From CAWDVB01 sp963824105 (lineage in GTDB: Bacteria; Actinomycetota; Actinomycetes; Propionibacteriales; Nocardioidaceae): DNA of 64,000 nt. The notes under the pieces were generated by a model, which saw only the letters and a program-made list of their open reading frames with translations, was not told where the DNA came from and searched no databases. The stretch covers positions 62,001-126,000 of the forward strand of contig CAWGNN010000010.1 of the NCBI GenBank assembly GCA_963824105.1, given 5' to 3'. Below, in pieces: positions 7,955 through 17,058 of this stretch. The position numbers and the translations under genes are program-made. Position 1 is the stretch's first letter, and every line of letters begins with the position of its first letter.

Positions 7955-10492
7955 ATGAGGGCGGGCACGATGCTTCAGCCGCATGACCCACCGAGTCGGC
8001 TGAGGGCCTTCACCTCCGAGCCGACCGCCGCGGCGGTGGTGCTGGTCGGCGAGCCCGATGGCGTCGAAGCCCTGGGCTCCCGTGTCGAGCGGCTCTCCGG
8101 CTTTGGGGTGCACGTGGTGGTCCTCGGCGCGCCCGCAGGAGACGCCTGGTCACCGGTCCGCGTGCCCGGCCCGGGTCGGCTTGTCCTGGTAGAGGACCGC
8201 GGAGTCGAGGCGATGAGGGGGCTGCTCGCCGACCTCGACCGGGAGGGCATCGGCAGCGGACTTGTCGTGGTGGTCGCCACGTCGGTCGATCCCGCCCTGA
8301 CGATCCCCGAGCTGGGCCGAGCCGTCGTGGCATACGTGGGCGAGGAGTCTGCCGACATCCCCGCGACCGTCCTTCGGTACGGCGGGGGAGCGGCCACCAT
8401 GCTCCGGCTCCTGGACGACCAGCTGCGGCGCCACCAGCAGCTCCGCGTCCCCGACATCGACCTCGACCCCGCCTGGACCGTCGACTTCGACGACGGCTGC
8501 GCCGCCGGACGGCGTGCGGTCGAAGCCGAGCTGACCGTGGCCACCGGCCGTGTCGCTACCCGTGACGCCGCCGAGGAGGGCGGGCCAGGATCGCTGCCGA
8601 TGCTGCTCGCGGCGGGCGTCTACGAGGGGACCGGGGAGGCCGAGCACCTGCTGGTCGGGCCGGACTGGGCCGCTGTCGATCTGGCCCCCGCACCTGTGAA
8701 GGACCGTCGCACCCTCGACCTGCGCACCGGCGTGGTCCACCGGGTGGAGACCGGCCCCTGCGACGTTCCGCTGCGTTCGCTGCGGCTGGCCAGCGTTGCC
8801 GAGCCCGGGATCCTGGCGATGCGGCTGGAGGCGGCAGCGGACCGGCTCTCCGACACCGCCGTGCCGGGCGCCGCGGTCGGGACAGGGGAGTCACCGGACC
8901 GCTACCGCGGGGTGGTGGCAGACGAGGGCGGCGGTATCGGCGTGGTAGTGCGGCAGCGGACTGCAACGGACGGCCCGGTGCGCAGCATCGAGCGGGTGGC
9001 AGCAGTGGACGCCGAGGCGACCCGGAAGCCGAGCCCAGAGCGCGCGGCGGCCCGGATGCTGCGCAGCACCGGGGACTTCGAGCGGCTGCTGCACGATCAG
9101 CGGGAGGCCTGGGCGGAACGGTGGGACCAGGTCGGCATCTGGGTCGAGGGCGATGCCGACATCCAGCTGGCGTTGCGCTTTGCGCTGTTCCACCTGTGGG
9201 GGCTGGCCGGGCACGGCTCGGAGCTCGCGGTCGGAGCGCGCGGACTCAGCGGCCCCGCCTACTCCGGTCACGTCTTCTGGGATGCCGACGCGTTCGTTCT
9301 CCCGGCGCTGGCCACCATCGACCCGGTCTCGGCGCGGGCGATGGTCCACTACCGCACGCGCCGTCTGGGGCAGGCGCGGGTCAACGCGACCCGACTGGGC
9401 TACTTCGGGGCCCGGTACCCCTGGGAGTCCGCCCGCGACGGGCTGGACGTCACCCCTCAATGGGGCTACATCGGCAGCACGCGAATCCCGATCGTGTCCG
9501 GGGATCTCGAGGACCACATCACCGCCGACGTCGCCTGGGCAGCCGCCCACGAGGCCTCCTGGTCCGGCAACCCTCTCGAGGCGCGCACGCCCGCGGGGAA
9601 GATGCTGATGGAGACCGCGCGCTACTGGGCCTCCCGCTGCCACGTCGACGACCACGGCGTGGCGCACATCCTCGGCGTGATCGGCCCCGACGAGTATCAC
9701 GAGCGGGTCGACGACAACGCCTTCACCAACGTGATGGCCCGCTGGAACCTGCGCACCGCCGCCCGGATCGCCGCCGGGACGGTGCCCCCGGACGAGGTGC
9801 GGGGCTGGGCCGACCTGGCCGAGCGTCTCGTCGACGGGTACGACGCCGCCACCGGCCGCTACGAGCAGTTCCGTGGCTTCTCCGGCCTGGAGCCGCTGCT
9901 GGTCCGCGACATCGCCACGCCACCGGTCGCGGCCGACCTGCTGGTCGGACGGGACCGGGTCGAGGCAGCCCAGATCATCAAGCAGCCGGACGTGCTGATG
10001 CTGCACCACCTGGTGCCTGACGAGGTGGCACCCGGATCGCTGGAGCCGAACCTCGACTTCTACGGGCCTCGCACCGCCCACGGCTCGTCGCTCTCGCCGG
10101 CGGTGATGGCTTCGCTGCTGGCGCGGGCCGGGCGGACCGACGAGGCGCTGGAGCATCTGGGTCTCGCCCTGGCGATCGACTTGGAGGACATCGGCGACAC
10201 CGCCGGTGAAGGTCTCCACATCGCGGCGCTGGCCGGTGCGTGGACAGCAGTGCTGCGCGGGTTCCTCGGCGTGCACGTGCGCGACGGTGTTCTGCATCTC
10301 GACCCTCGCCTGCCCGAGACCTGGGGTTGGGTGGACGTGCGGTTCCACGTGCTGGGCCGTCGGGTCCGCCTGCGCGCCGATGGCGGCACAGTCGAGCTCA
10401 CCTCCGACGGGAGGCTCATGGCCTCGCTGCGCGGCGGCGACGCCGCGCGCGTCGGTGCGGGTCAACCGCAGGTGTGGAAAGGGGACGTGTGA
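7955..10492 (+). CDS. GH65-family glycoside phosphorylase/hydrolase
   Basis: Predicted protein of 845 residues. The C-terminal two-thirds matches family 65 (maltose, trehalose and kojibiose phosphorylases): a beta-sandwich domain, then SGHVFWDADAFVLPAL, GARYPWESARDG and GPDEYHERVDDNAFTNVMA, whose Glu (about E580) is the family general acid. The first 150 residues or so are an extra region with alternating hydrophobic strands. They may be a decayed HAD-like domain, as some actinobacterial GH65 proteins are fused to HAD phosphatases; I see no HAD aspartate motif. The start is uncertain: ATG 7955 (weak GGAG) or ATG 7970. The stop overlaps the next ATG (TGATG). Substrate cannot be read from sequence. 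Confidence 0.85.
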   Translation: MRAGTMLQPHDPPSRLRAFTSEPTAAAVVLVGEPDGVEALGSRVERLSGFGVHVVVLGAPAGDAWSPVRVPGPGRLVLVEDRGVEAMRGLLADLDREGIGSGLVVVVATSVDPALTIPELGRAVVAYVGEESADIPATVLRYGGGAATMLRLLDDQLRRHQQLRVPDIDLDPAWTVDFDDGCAAGRRAVEAELTVATGRVATRDAAEEGGPGSLPMLLAAGVYEGTGEAEHLLVGPDWAAVDLAPAPVKDRRTLDLRTGVVHRVETGPCDVPLRSLRLASVAEPGILAMRLEAAADRLSDTAVPGAAVGTGESPDRYRGVVADEGGGIGVVVRQRTATDGPVRSIERVAAVDAEATRKPSPERAAARMLRSTGDFERLLHDQREAWAERWDQVGIWVEGDADIQLALRFALFHLWGLAGHGSELAVGARGLSGPAYSGHVFWDADAFVLPALATIDPVSARAMVHYRTRRLGQARVNATRLGYFGARYPWESARDGLDVTPQWGYIGSTRIPIVSGDLEDHITADVAWAAAHEASWSGNPLEARTPAGKMLMETARYWASRCHVDDHGVAHILGVIGPDEYHERVDDNAFTNVMARWNLRTAARIAAGTVPPDEVRGWADLAERLVDGYDAATGRYEQFRGFSGLEPLLVRDIATPPVAADLLVGRDRVEAAQIIKQPDVLMLHHLVPDEVAPGSLEPNLDFYGPRTAHGSSLSPAVMASLLARAGRTDEALEHLGLALAIDLEDIGDTAGEGLHIAALAGAWTAVLRGFLGVHVRDGVLHLDPRLPETWGWVDVRFHVLGRRVRLRADGGTVELTSDGRLMASLRGGDAARVGAGQPQVWKGDV

Positions 10493-11202
10493 TGAGCGAA
10501 ATACTGGCAGTCCTGGATCCTGAGGACCATCGGGAGCAAGTCCTTGCCGTCGCGGCGGCGCTCGCCGAGACGCTCCAGGTGCCGGTGCGCCATCTGGTGC
10601 TGCTCGAGGAAGACGACCTGACCACCCGCTCGGCGACGGTGCTGGCCGCGATCGGCCGCGATGAGACCCTGCTGTCGGTGTTGGCCGGTGCCGCGGGGGT
10701 GGAGGCGCTCTGCTGGCAGGTGGTCACGGCGGCCCGCAAGCCGGTGGTCCTGGTGCCCACCCACCCCGGTCGTCCGGTCACCCGGGTCAGCCGGGTGCTG
10801 CTGCCGCTGGACGGCACCCAGGAGACCGCTGGGGCCGTGACCGAGGCGGTTGAGCTGCTTGTCGGTGCGGGCGTGCAGCTGGTGGCGCTCCACGTGTTCG
10901 ACCCGCACACGGTGCCGGCGTTCTGGGACCAGCCCGCTCACACCGCGCGGGCCTGGTCCGAGGAGTTCCTCGCCCGCAACCTGGCCGATCACGGCGCCGA
11001 GCTGGAGACCCGTGCGGGCCGGCCCGAGCGCGAGGTCTCCGACGCCGCCGTCATGCTGGAGGCCGACCTGTTGCTGATGGGCTGGTCCCAACACGTCGAG
11101 CCGGAGCGCGCGGCAACGGTCCGCGCTGCCGTCGCCGACGGAACGGTGCCCGTCCTGCTGGTCCCCCTCGCCGCCGGTCACGTCGGCCGAGCCCGGTCCT
11201 GA
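10492..11202 (+). CDS. Universal stress protein family (UspA-like)
   Basis: Predicted protein of 236 residues with two Usp-like half-domains. The second half is clearer: VSRVLLPLDGTQETAGAV, then ADLLLMGWSQ and TVPVLLVPLA, the usual beta-strand pattern ending in the LLVP strand. The glycine-rich ATP-binding loop (G-2x-G-9x-G-S/T) is not clean, so it may be a non-ATP-binding member. It is translationally coupled to the GH65-like gene by a 1-bp TGATG overlap, which links the carbohydrate enzymes to a stress response. It ends 15 bp from the convergent response-regulator gene. Confidence 0.75.
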   Translation: MSEILAVLDPEDHREQVLAVAAALAETLQVPVRHLVLLEEDDLTTRSATVLAAIGRDETLLSVLAGAAGVEALCWQVVTAARKPVVLVPTHPGRPVTRVSRVLLPLDGTQETAGAVTEAVELLVGAGVQLVALHVFDPHTVPAFWDQPAHTARAWSEEFLARNLADHGAELETRAGRPEREVSDAAVMLEADLLLMGWSQHVEPERAATVRAAVADGTVPVLLVPLAAGHVGRARS

Positions 11203-11217
11203 GGTATGCCGGCCGGA

Positions 11218-11871
11218 TCAGGGCGAGCCGAGCCCCGACGAGCGCGCCTTGGCCACAGCGGCGCCTCGGTCGGCGACGAGCAGCTTGGCGAAGATGTTGG
11301 AGATGTTGTTGCGCACGGTCTTCTCCGACAGCCCGAGTGACGCCGCGATCTCGGCGTTCGACTTGCCGTCGGCCAACTGATCCAGAACGTCACGCTCGCG
11401 AGAGGTGAGCTCGGGGAAGGGGTGGGCTTCGCCGCTCCGGCCGGCGGTGAAGAAGTGCCCCATCCGGCGGGCGAGCGCAGCCCCGAAGATCACCTCGCCG
11501 TTGGCCACGGTCGTGATCGCTCGGAGGATGTCGTCGGGAGCGGATCCCTTGAGAATGTAACCGCGGGCGCCGGCGCGCATCGCTGCGAAGACCGAGGTGT
11601 CATCCTCGAGCATGGTCAGCATCAGGACGGCGGTCCCCGGCAGTCTGCCGCTGAGGGTGCGGGTCGCCTCGATCCCGCTGGAGCCCCCCAGGTTGATGTC
11701 CATCAAGGCGACGTCTGGGACGACCTCCTCGCACATCGCCACCGCGGCGGCGGCGTCGGCGGCCTCGCCGACCAGCTCCAGGTCAGCGGCTTCCTCGACA
11801 AGGGTGCGCAGCCCGGCACGGAACATCGGGTGATCGTCGACGACTACGACGGAGATCAGCTCGGCAACCAT
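11218..11871 (-). CDS. NarL/LuxR-family response regulator
   Basis: Predicted protein of 217 residues. The receiver domain has the acidic pair in VVVDDHPMFRAGL, phospho-acceptor D58 (VALMDINLGG), the T of LMLTML and the K of YILKGSAP. The C-terminal LuxR helix-turn-helix is ELTSRERDVLDQLADGKSN then IAASLGLSEKTVRNNISNI. It should be a DNA-binding transcription factor phosphorylated by the histidine kinase directly upstream, whose 3' end overlaps this start by 16 bp. All catalytic receiver residues are present, unlike the second regulator in this window at 15.3-15.9 kb. Confidence 0.95.
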   Translation of the reverse strand: MVAELISVVVVDDHPMFRAGLRTLVEEAADLELVGEAADAAAAVAMCEEVVPDVALMDINLGGSSGIEATRTLSGRLPGTAVLMLTMLEDDTSVFAAMRAGARGYILKGSAPDDILRAITTVANGEVIFGAALARRMGHFFTAGRSGEAHPFPELTSRERDVLDQLADGKSNAEIAASLGLSEKTVRNNISNIFAKLLVADRGAAVAKARSSGLGSP

Positions 11872-13829
11872 GCCTGCACCACCGTTCCGCCACCCGGCGC
11901 CGACTCGATCACGCAGGTCCCGCCGAGCTCCGCGGCCCGCTCGCGCATCGAGCTGATCCCGACTCCGGTGCGGTAGCCATCGGCGAGTCCCATACCGTCG
12001 TCCTCGACCCGGAGCTGGAGCCCGCCGTTGAGCGAGATCGTCACCTCGCCACGGGAGGCTCGAGCATGCCGGATCGTGTTGGTCATCGCCTCCATCGCGA
12101 TCCGGTACGCCGCTACCTCGGCGGCAGCACCCAGTTGCGGCATGTCGTCCGGGCCGGTCACCGTGAAGTGCCCGAGCGAGCGGGCGTGCTCGCCGAGCGC
12201 ACCGACCAGGCCGAGTTGGTCCAGCTCGGGGGGGCGCAGGTCGTAGACAAGGTGGCGGACATCGGCCACCGCCTGCTGCAGGATCCCGGTCAGCTGCTCC
12301 AGCTGGTCGGCGGCTGCCTCGGGACGGGAGATCAGCAGCGCGTTAGCCCGGGCGACCCCCAGCACCGCGCTGCTCAGCGTCGGCCCGAGTCCGTCGTGCA
12401 GGTCACGGCGGATCCGGCGGCGTTCCTCCTCGGTGGCCGACACCAGCCGGCCGTGACTGGCCGCCAGGTCCCTGCTGAGGGCGGTGGCGCGCAGCGCCGC
12501 GGCGACCGGGCGCGCGATGCCGGCGAGCAGGGCCTCCCGCTCGGGGCCGAGCGGGGTGTCGCCCTCGGTCTGGATGGCCAGCAGGGTGCCGACGCGCTCG
12601 CCGGCGTAGACCAGGGGGACCTCGACCTGGCGACCGCCGCCCGGCGTTCCCGACTCGGCGGCGGCGCGGTCGCCGTCGAGGACCACCACATGCTGCAAGC
12701 GCAGGGTCTGCCGGAGGGACTGGGCGGCGGCGGGAAGCACGTCGTCGACTGCGGCGGCCCGCTCGAGCTGGTCACCGAGCGAGAGCAGGGTCGCGACCGG
12801 GTCGTCGCGCAGGCCGAAGACGAGCCGGTTGGCGGCGCGCTGAAGCCGGTCGCGAAGCGGGAGGGCGACCAGGATCCCTGCCACGAGCGCTGCCGGCTCG
12901 GTGGCCTGCGCCGCTCCGAGCTGCTCCAGCACGACGGCGGCGATGGCATACACGAGCAGGATCGCGGCGGTCAGCCCGCCGTACACCACGGTGCGGCGCA
13001 CGACCAGGCGAGCATCGAAGAGTTGGTGACGGCGGACGGCCAGCCCGGCGGCGACGCCGAGTGCCGCCATCCCCATCGACTCCACCGGTAGCGAGTACAA
13101 GGTGGACACGCCCGCCGCCGCCAGGCCCAGGCAGGTCCACCACGACGCGACGATCAACCAGACCGCAGGGCGCACCTGGCGTGCCGCGGCCCGGGCGGCC
13201 GGATTCCCCAGCTTGCGCAGGCGCATCTCGAAGGCGACCGCCGCTGCCAGAGTGAGCGGCGTGACCAGGATGATCGCGCCCACCAGGCCGCCGGCGATCT
13301 CCCCAGCCGCCCCGGGCAGTCCGGTCGGGTTGGCCCGGTCGGGCCAGTCGAGCAGGGAGGAGCCGAAGAGAAGGGCGACAAGCAGAAGCACGCTCACAAT
13401 CAGGGAGGCACCCACGTGGACGCGCCAGCGCCGGGACGGCAGCAGCCCGTCAGGGAAGAGCGCGGGAGCAAGCAGGGCGACCGGCAGCTGGGCGAAAACC
13501 CACGGCCAGCCGTCGAGCCACCCGGCGAGCGTTGCGCCTGGGAGCACGTGCCCGAGGTCGAACGCCGCGTGACCGTACAAGTAGGCGGAGATTGCGACCG
13601 GCATGAAGGTGCCGCTGGACAGGAGCAGCCATCCGACGGGGTTGCGAGCCGACGACCGCACGGCGATGGCTCCGACGACGACGAGCGGCAGCTGGGTGAG
13701 AGCCTCCACGGCAAGCACGGCTGAGAACAGGTCGTGGGCCCAGAGCGCCACCACGGCGATCGACAGGGCCGCACCGGCGGTCGCCGTGGCGACGCCGGCG
13801 CGACCCAGACGAGTCGCCCACCCGCTCAT
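11856..13829 (-). CDS. NarL-type sensor histidine kinase
   Basis: Predicted protein of 657 residues. About eight hydrophobic segments fill the first 300 residues, then a GAF-like region, then a HisKA_3 dimerisation domain with the phospho-acceptor in RRDLHDGLGP (H478). The ATPase domain has MEAMTNTIRHARAS (N box), DDGMGLADG and a glycine-rich GVGISSMRERA. It is the partner of the response regulator whose start it overlaps. ATG 13829 is chosen because GAGGAA lies upstream; an open frame continues to 14588 but runs through the preceding membrane-protein gene. The many membrane segments suggest a membrane or redox signal, which is not determinable here. Confidence 0.92.
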   Translation of the reverse strand: MSGWATRLGRAGVATATAGAALSIAVVALWAHDLFSAVLAVEALTQLPLVVVGAIAVRSSARNPVGWLLLSSGTFMPVAISAYLYGHAAFDLGHVLPGATLAGWLDGWPWVFAQLPVALLAPALFPDGLLPSRRWRVHVGASLIVSVLLLVALLFGSSLLDWPDRANPTGLPGAAGEIAGGLVGAIILVTPLTLAAAVAFEMRLRKLGNPAARAAARQVRPAVWLIVASWWTCLGLAAAGVSTLYSLPVESMGMAALGVAAGLAVRRHQLFDARLVVRRTVVYGGLTAAILLVYAIAAVVLEQLGAAQATEPAALVAGILVALPLRDRLQRAANRLVFGLRDDPVATLLSLGDQLERAAAVDDVLPAAAQSLRQTLRLQHVVVLDGDRAAAESGTPGGGRQVEVPLVYAGERVGTLLAIQTEGDTPLGPEREALLAGIARPVAAALRATALSRDLAASHGRLVSATEEERRRIRRDLHDGLGPTLSSAVLGVARANALLISRPEAAADQLEQLTGILQQAVADVRHLVYDLRPPELDQLGLVGALGEHARSLGHFTVTGPDDMPQLGAAAEVAAYRIAMEAMTNTIRHARASRGEVTISLNGGLQLRVEDDGMGLADGYRTGVGISSMRERAAELGGTCVIESAPGGGTVVQAWLPS

Positions 13830-13864
13830 AGCGGGTGATTCTTCCTCGGCCCGAGGGCTCGTGG

Positions 13865-14530
13865 TCAAGAGGCGACCGCCGGCTCCGGTGCGAACGCCAC
13901 GCCCGGTCGGGCCAGGCTCACGGCACTCGCCGTCCAACTGAACAGCAGGATGAGGTACCCGACCGCAGCGACGAGCGAGATGCCGAGCGCGATCCCTGCG
14001 GTCGCCAGGAACGGCCAAACACCGATCCCGATCGCAACCCATGTCGGCACGGTCCCGGCCCGCACCAGGGCGATGGCCAGCATCACCGAGCCGGCCAGCT
14101 GGCACACGATGTAGGGGATCAACCCAACCGCGAAGAATGTCGAGCCCTGCCAGGCGTCGACCAGCGAAGCCATCGCCGCCTGGTCGGGCCCGGCGGAGGC
14201 GAAGTAGGCGAGTGCATCGAAGCCGATCACCGTCGGCACGCTCATCAGGAGAGGGAAGAAGAGCAGCACGGCCGCCGTCGCCGCGAGCTTCGAGGTGCCC
14301 ATCCGGCCGAGCGCTCCCAGGAAGAGCATCGCCGGCACGGCCAGAAGGAGTGCGAAGTCGAGCGCGACCGTCCAACCCATCGCCGTGCGATGCTCGGCCA
14401 CCATCTGAAGCAGCTCCTTCCCCTGGAGATCCCCGCCCTTCAACGGCGTGACCAGGTACTGCAGCAAGACGGCCACGCCGCCGCCGATCAGCGAGACCGC
14501 TCCGGCCACCCTGTAGCGCTTCGAATCCAT
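13865..14530 (-). CDS. Six-segment membrane protein, DUF4386-like
   Basis: Predicted protein of 221 residues with about six transmembrane helices. Family features resemble DUF4386-type proteins: an N-terminal GAVSLIGGGVAVLLQYL helix and central LVDAWQGSTFFAVGL. No catalytic motif is seen and I cannot assign a function. ATG 14530 follows AAAGGAG; a GTG immediately before it could also be used. It reads in the same direction as the histidine kinase, 35 bp upstream of it, so it may be the first gene of that sensory operon and could supply or modulate the signal. Confidence 0.7.
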   Translation of the reverse strand: MDSKRYRVAGAVSLIGGGVAVLLQYLVTPLKGGDLQGKELLQMVAEHRTAMGWTVALDFALLLAVPAMLFLGALGRMGTSKLAATAAVLLFFPLLMSVPTVIGFDALAYFASAGPDQAAMASLVDAWQGSTFFAVGLIPYIVCQLAGSVMLAIALVRAGTVPTWVAIGIGVWPFLATAGIALGISLVAAVGYLILLFSWTASAVSLARPGVAFAPEPAVAS

Positions 14531-14762
14531 CACCGCTCCTTTCAGGTGCGCGCCCGGTGCGCGCCCGTGAACTCACCTTCGGCGGCATGCCTGTCCCGGT
14601 CCCAGAGCTCGGCGTCCCGGGTGCCAGGGATTCTCGCCGGTGAAGTGACTGCGGACGATCCGCTCAGATCTTGACCGGAACTTGACCTCACGCCGTCCCC
14701 TTCCTTGACCGGCAGCGGCCAGCATCGAGGTGAGGGGACCAACAGGCGAGGAGATGACGAAG

Positions 14763-15017
14763 ATGATGGGCTACGGGTACGACATGGGCTATGGCTGGAT
14801 CTTCATGCTTGTGTTCTGGGTCCTGCTGATCGGTGTGGTGATCTGGATCGTGACCTGGTTGGTCCCGAGCTCGAGCAGCCGCGCAACACACCACGTTCCC
14901 GGCCAGGAGACTCCGCTGGAGATCCTGGACCGTCGGCTGGCCAACGGCGAGATCGATGTCGAGGAGTACGTCCGGGTGCGAGGACAGCTCACGGGGAAGC
15001 CGAAGAACGGTGCGTGA
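14763..15017 (+). CDS. Small SHOCT-domain membrane protein
   Basis: Predicted protein of 84 residues. A Met/Gly/Tyr-rich start (MMGYGYDMGYG) leads into one transmembrane helix (IFMLVFWVLLIGVVIWIV). A soluble SHOCT motif, EILDRRLANGEIDVEEYVRV, follows; this is a short C-terminal domain often found in bacterial membrane proteins. ATG 14763 sits 9 bp after GAGGAG; in-frame ATG 14754 and ATG 14730 are alternatives. It is followed 1 bp later by a small exported protein and then a decayed two-component pair, so it is probably part of an operon once under that system. No biochemical role is known to me. Confidence 0.8.
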   Translation: MMGYGYDMGYGWIFMLVFWVLLIGVVIWIVTWLVPSSSSRATHHVPGQETPLEILDRRLANGEIDVEEYVRVRGQLTGKPKNGA

Positions 15018-15018
15018 G

Positions 15019-15321
15019 ATGACGAGGGGAAGGGCGCTCAGCCTCGCCGGGCTCGTCGCGCTGCTGCTGATCCTGCTTACGGCGGAGATGTGGGCCTCCG
15101 CCCAGGGGAATGGCCGGTCGGGCCCAGGTTTCTGGGGCGCCGACGGCTCCCACGGGTACGGGATGATGAGCCACGACGGCGCCGGCCCCGATCGGGCCGG
15201 GATGATGGACGACGAGGACTGCCCCGGTGGAACCGGAGCGTGGGGCAGCGACGAAGCCGGTCGTGGTGGCCCCACGATGAATGGGCCGGGCGGTTCCGGC
15301 CACGGCCCGGGCCGCTCCTAG
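15019..15321 (+). CDS. Small exported Gly/Met/His/Asp-rich protein
   Basis: Predicted protein of 100 residues. An N-terminal signal anchor (LSLAGLVALLLILLTAEMWA) precedes a low-complexity tail rich in Gly, Asp, Met and His, for example HGYGMMSHDGAG and AGMMDDEDC. The tail could bind metal, but that is only inference from composition. No known domain is recognised. The start is 1 bp after the SHOCT gene stop, suggesting coupled translation. The remains of a response-regulator gene begin within about 15 bp of its stop, so the deletion that removed that gene's N-terminus may also have changed this protein's C-terminus. Confidence 0.55.
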   Translation: MTRGRALSLAGLVALLLILLTAEMWASAQGNGRSGPGFWGADGSHGYGMMSHDGAGPDRAGMMDDEDCPGGTGAWGSDEAGRGGPTMNGPGGSGHGPGRS

Positions 15322-15334
15322 GTCAGCGTCCCGG

Positions 15335-15903
15335 CCCGCCGTCGCGCTGGCCCGCGAGTCGGCGCCGGACGTGATCGTCCTCGACGTGATGATGCCGCGG
15401 CTCGACGGCATCGAGGCCTGCCGGCAGATCCGCACCTTCAGCGATGCCTACTTCGTCATGCTCACCGCCCGCGAGGGGGAGGTGGACACCCTGATCGGCC
15501 TGTCGGTCGGTGCCGACGACTACATGACTAAGCCCTTCTCCCAGCGCGAGCTCGTCGCCCGGGTCAAGGTGATGCTCCGTCGGCCGCGCACCGTGGCCGG
15601 CGAGCCTGTCTCCCGTGCCTTCGGTGAGCTGGAGATCGACCCGCAGGGCCGCGGGGTCCGAGTCGCCGGTCGGTCGAGCTGACGCCCACTGAGTTCGACG
15701 TGCTCGACGTGCTCTCCGCCGAGCCGCGCGCGGCCTTCAGCCGAGCCCGGCTTCTGGAGCTGGTCTGGGGTGAGTGGTTCGGCGACGAGCACGTTGTCGA
15801 CGTCCACATCGCCAACCTTCGCCGCAAGCTCGGCGACGACGCCAACCAGCACCGGTTCGTCCGCACCGTCCGCGGTGTCGGCTACCGGATGGGCGAGCCG
15901 TGA
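15335..15903 (+). pseudogene. OmpR-family response regulator, N-truncated and frameshifted
   Basis: Receiver similarity starts abruptly at VALARESAPDVIVLDVMMP, so the first 45 residues or so, including the acidic pocket, are missing. The phospho-acceptor Asp, the T of MLTARE and the K of YMTKPFS remain. Near 15675 the frame ends at TGA (AGRSS-stop), while the winged-helix domain continues one frame over as LTPTEFDVLDVLSAE, LRRKLGDD and RTVRGVGYRMGEP to 15903. At least one indel plus an N-terminal deletion are therefore present. A sequencing error could explain the frameshift but not the missing N-terminus. The adjoining kinase is also broken, which supports genuine decay. Confidence 0.85.
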
Positions 15904-17025
15904 CGAGGGGGACGTCGGGACTGGCGCCGCGGCTCTTCGCCGCGCTGGCGCTGGTGGTGCTCACTGGGGCGAGCACATTGGTCGTCGTCCTCTTCGTGAT
16001 CGCGCCCGGAGAGTTTCACACCCACCTGCTCAACGCCCTGGGCAGCGTCCCCGCGGACCTCCTTACCCACGTTGAACGGGCCTTCACCACGGCAGTGCTG
16101 GTCTCCCTCGCCGCCGCTCTCGCCGCCTCGCTGGTGATCACCGTGGCGATCAGTCTCTTCCTGACCCGCCGGATCACCCGGCCGGTGCGTGAGCTCGCCG
16201 ACGCGGCGGATCGCATCGCTGCGGGTCAGTACGACACCGAGGTCCCGGTGAGCGGGCTGGGCAGCGAGTTCGACCGGCTCGACGCCGCCTTCAACACCAT
16301 GAGCCGGGAGCTGGCGACAACCGAACAGCGTCGCCGGGCGCTGTTGTCGGACCTGGCTCCCGAGCTGCGCTCCGGTCTCCACCTTGGACGGCTTCCTGGA
16401 GGGGCTCCAGGACGGTGTGGTCGAGGCGAGCCCAGATACCTGGAGGACCCTGCGCGACCAGACCGCGCGGATGCGACGGCTCGTCGAGGACGTCGGGACG
16501 GTGTCCCGGGCGGAGGAACGCAGGCTGGAGCTCTCCGCCGAACCGGTCGACCTGGGGGCACTCGCCGCGGGGGCCGTCCGCGCCGCCGGGCAGCGCTACC
16601 AGGACAAGGGTGTGGTCCTCGATCTCGCCCAGGTGCACGAACCGGTCTTCGTCACTGGCGACCCCGACCGTCTCCACGAGGTTATCGACAACCTGCTCGC
16701 CAACGCGCTGCGGCACACGCCCGCGTCGGGCCGAGGACAGGGTCACGTCGAGGTGTCGGTGCGGGCCTCCGGAGACAGCGTCCTGGTGGAGGTCGTCGAC
16801 GACGTCGAGGGGATCGAGGCGTCGAGCCTGGTTCACGTCTTCGACCGCTTCTACCGGGCCGACTCCGCCCGCCTGCACGACACCGGAGGCTCCGGTATCG
16901 GCCTGACTGTCGCCCGGGCGCTGGTGCACGCCCACGGCGGCGTGATCGCCGTGCGGATCGAGAGGTCCGGCAGGGGAGCGCGGTTCACCGTGGTGCTGCC
17001 TCGCGCAGGGCAACCATCCCACTGA
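15900..17025 (+). pseudogene. OmpR-type sensor histidine kinase, frameshifted, H-box His lost
   Basis: The first frame gives two transmembrane helices, a HAMP domain (FLTRRITRPVRELADAADRI) and the start of HisKA. The H-box reads DLAPELRSG where the family has DLAHELRTP, so the phosphorylated histidine is replaced by proline. Just after it, near 16375, the frame shifts. The remainder continues in another frame from 16384 (DGFLEGLQDGVVEA) through the ATPase domain (NLLANALRHTP, DTGGSGIGLTVARALV) to the stop at 17025. GTG 15900 overlaps the regulator's stop (GTGA), preserving the old operon structure. Two independent lesions in one region indicate a pseudogene, unless the assembly is wrong here. 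Confidence 0.85.
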
Positions 17026-17058
17026 CGCTGAGTGGCTGGGGCCCGGAGGCGTCAATGC

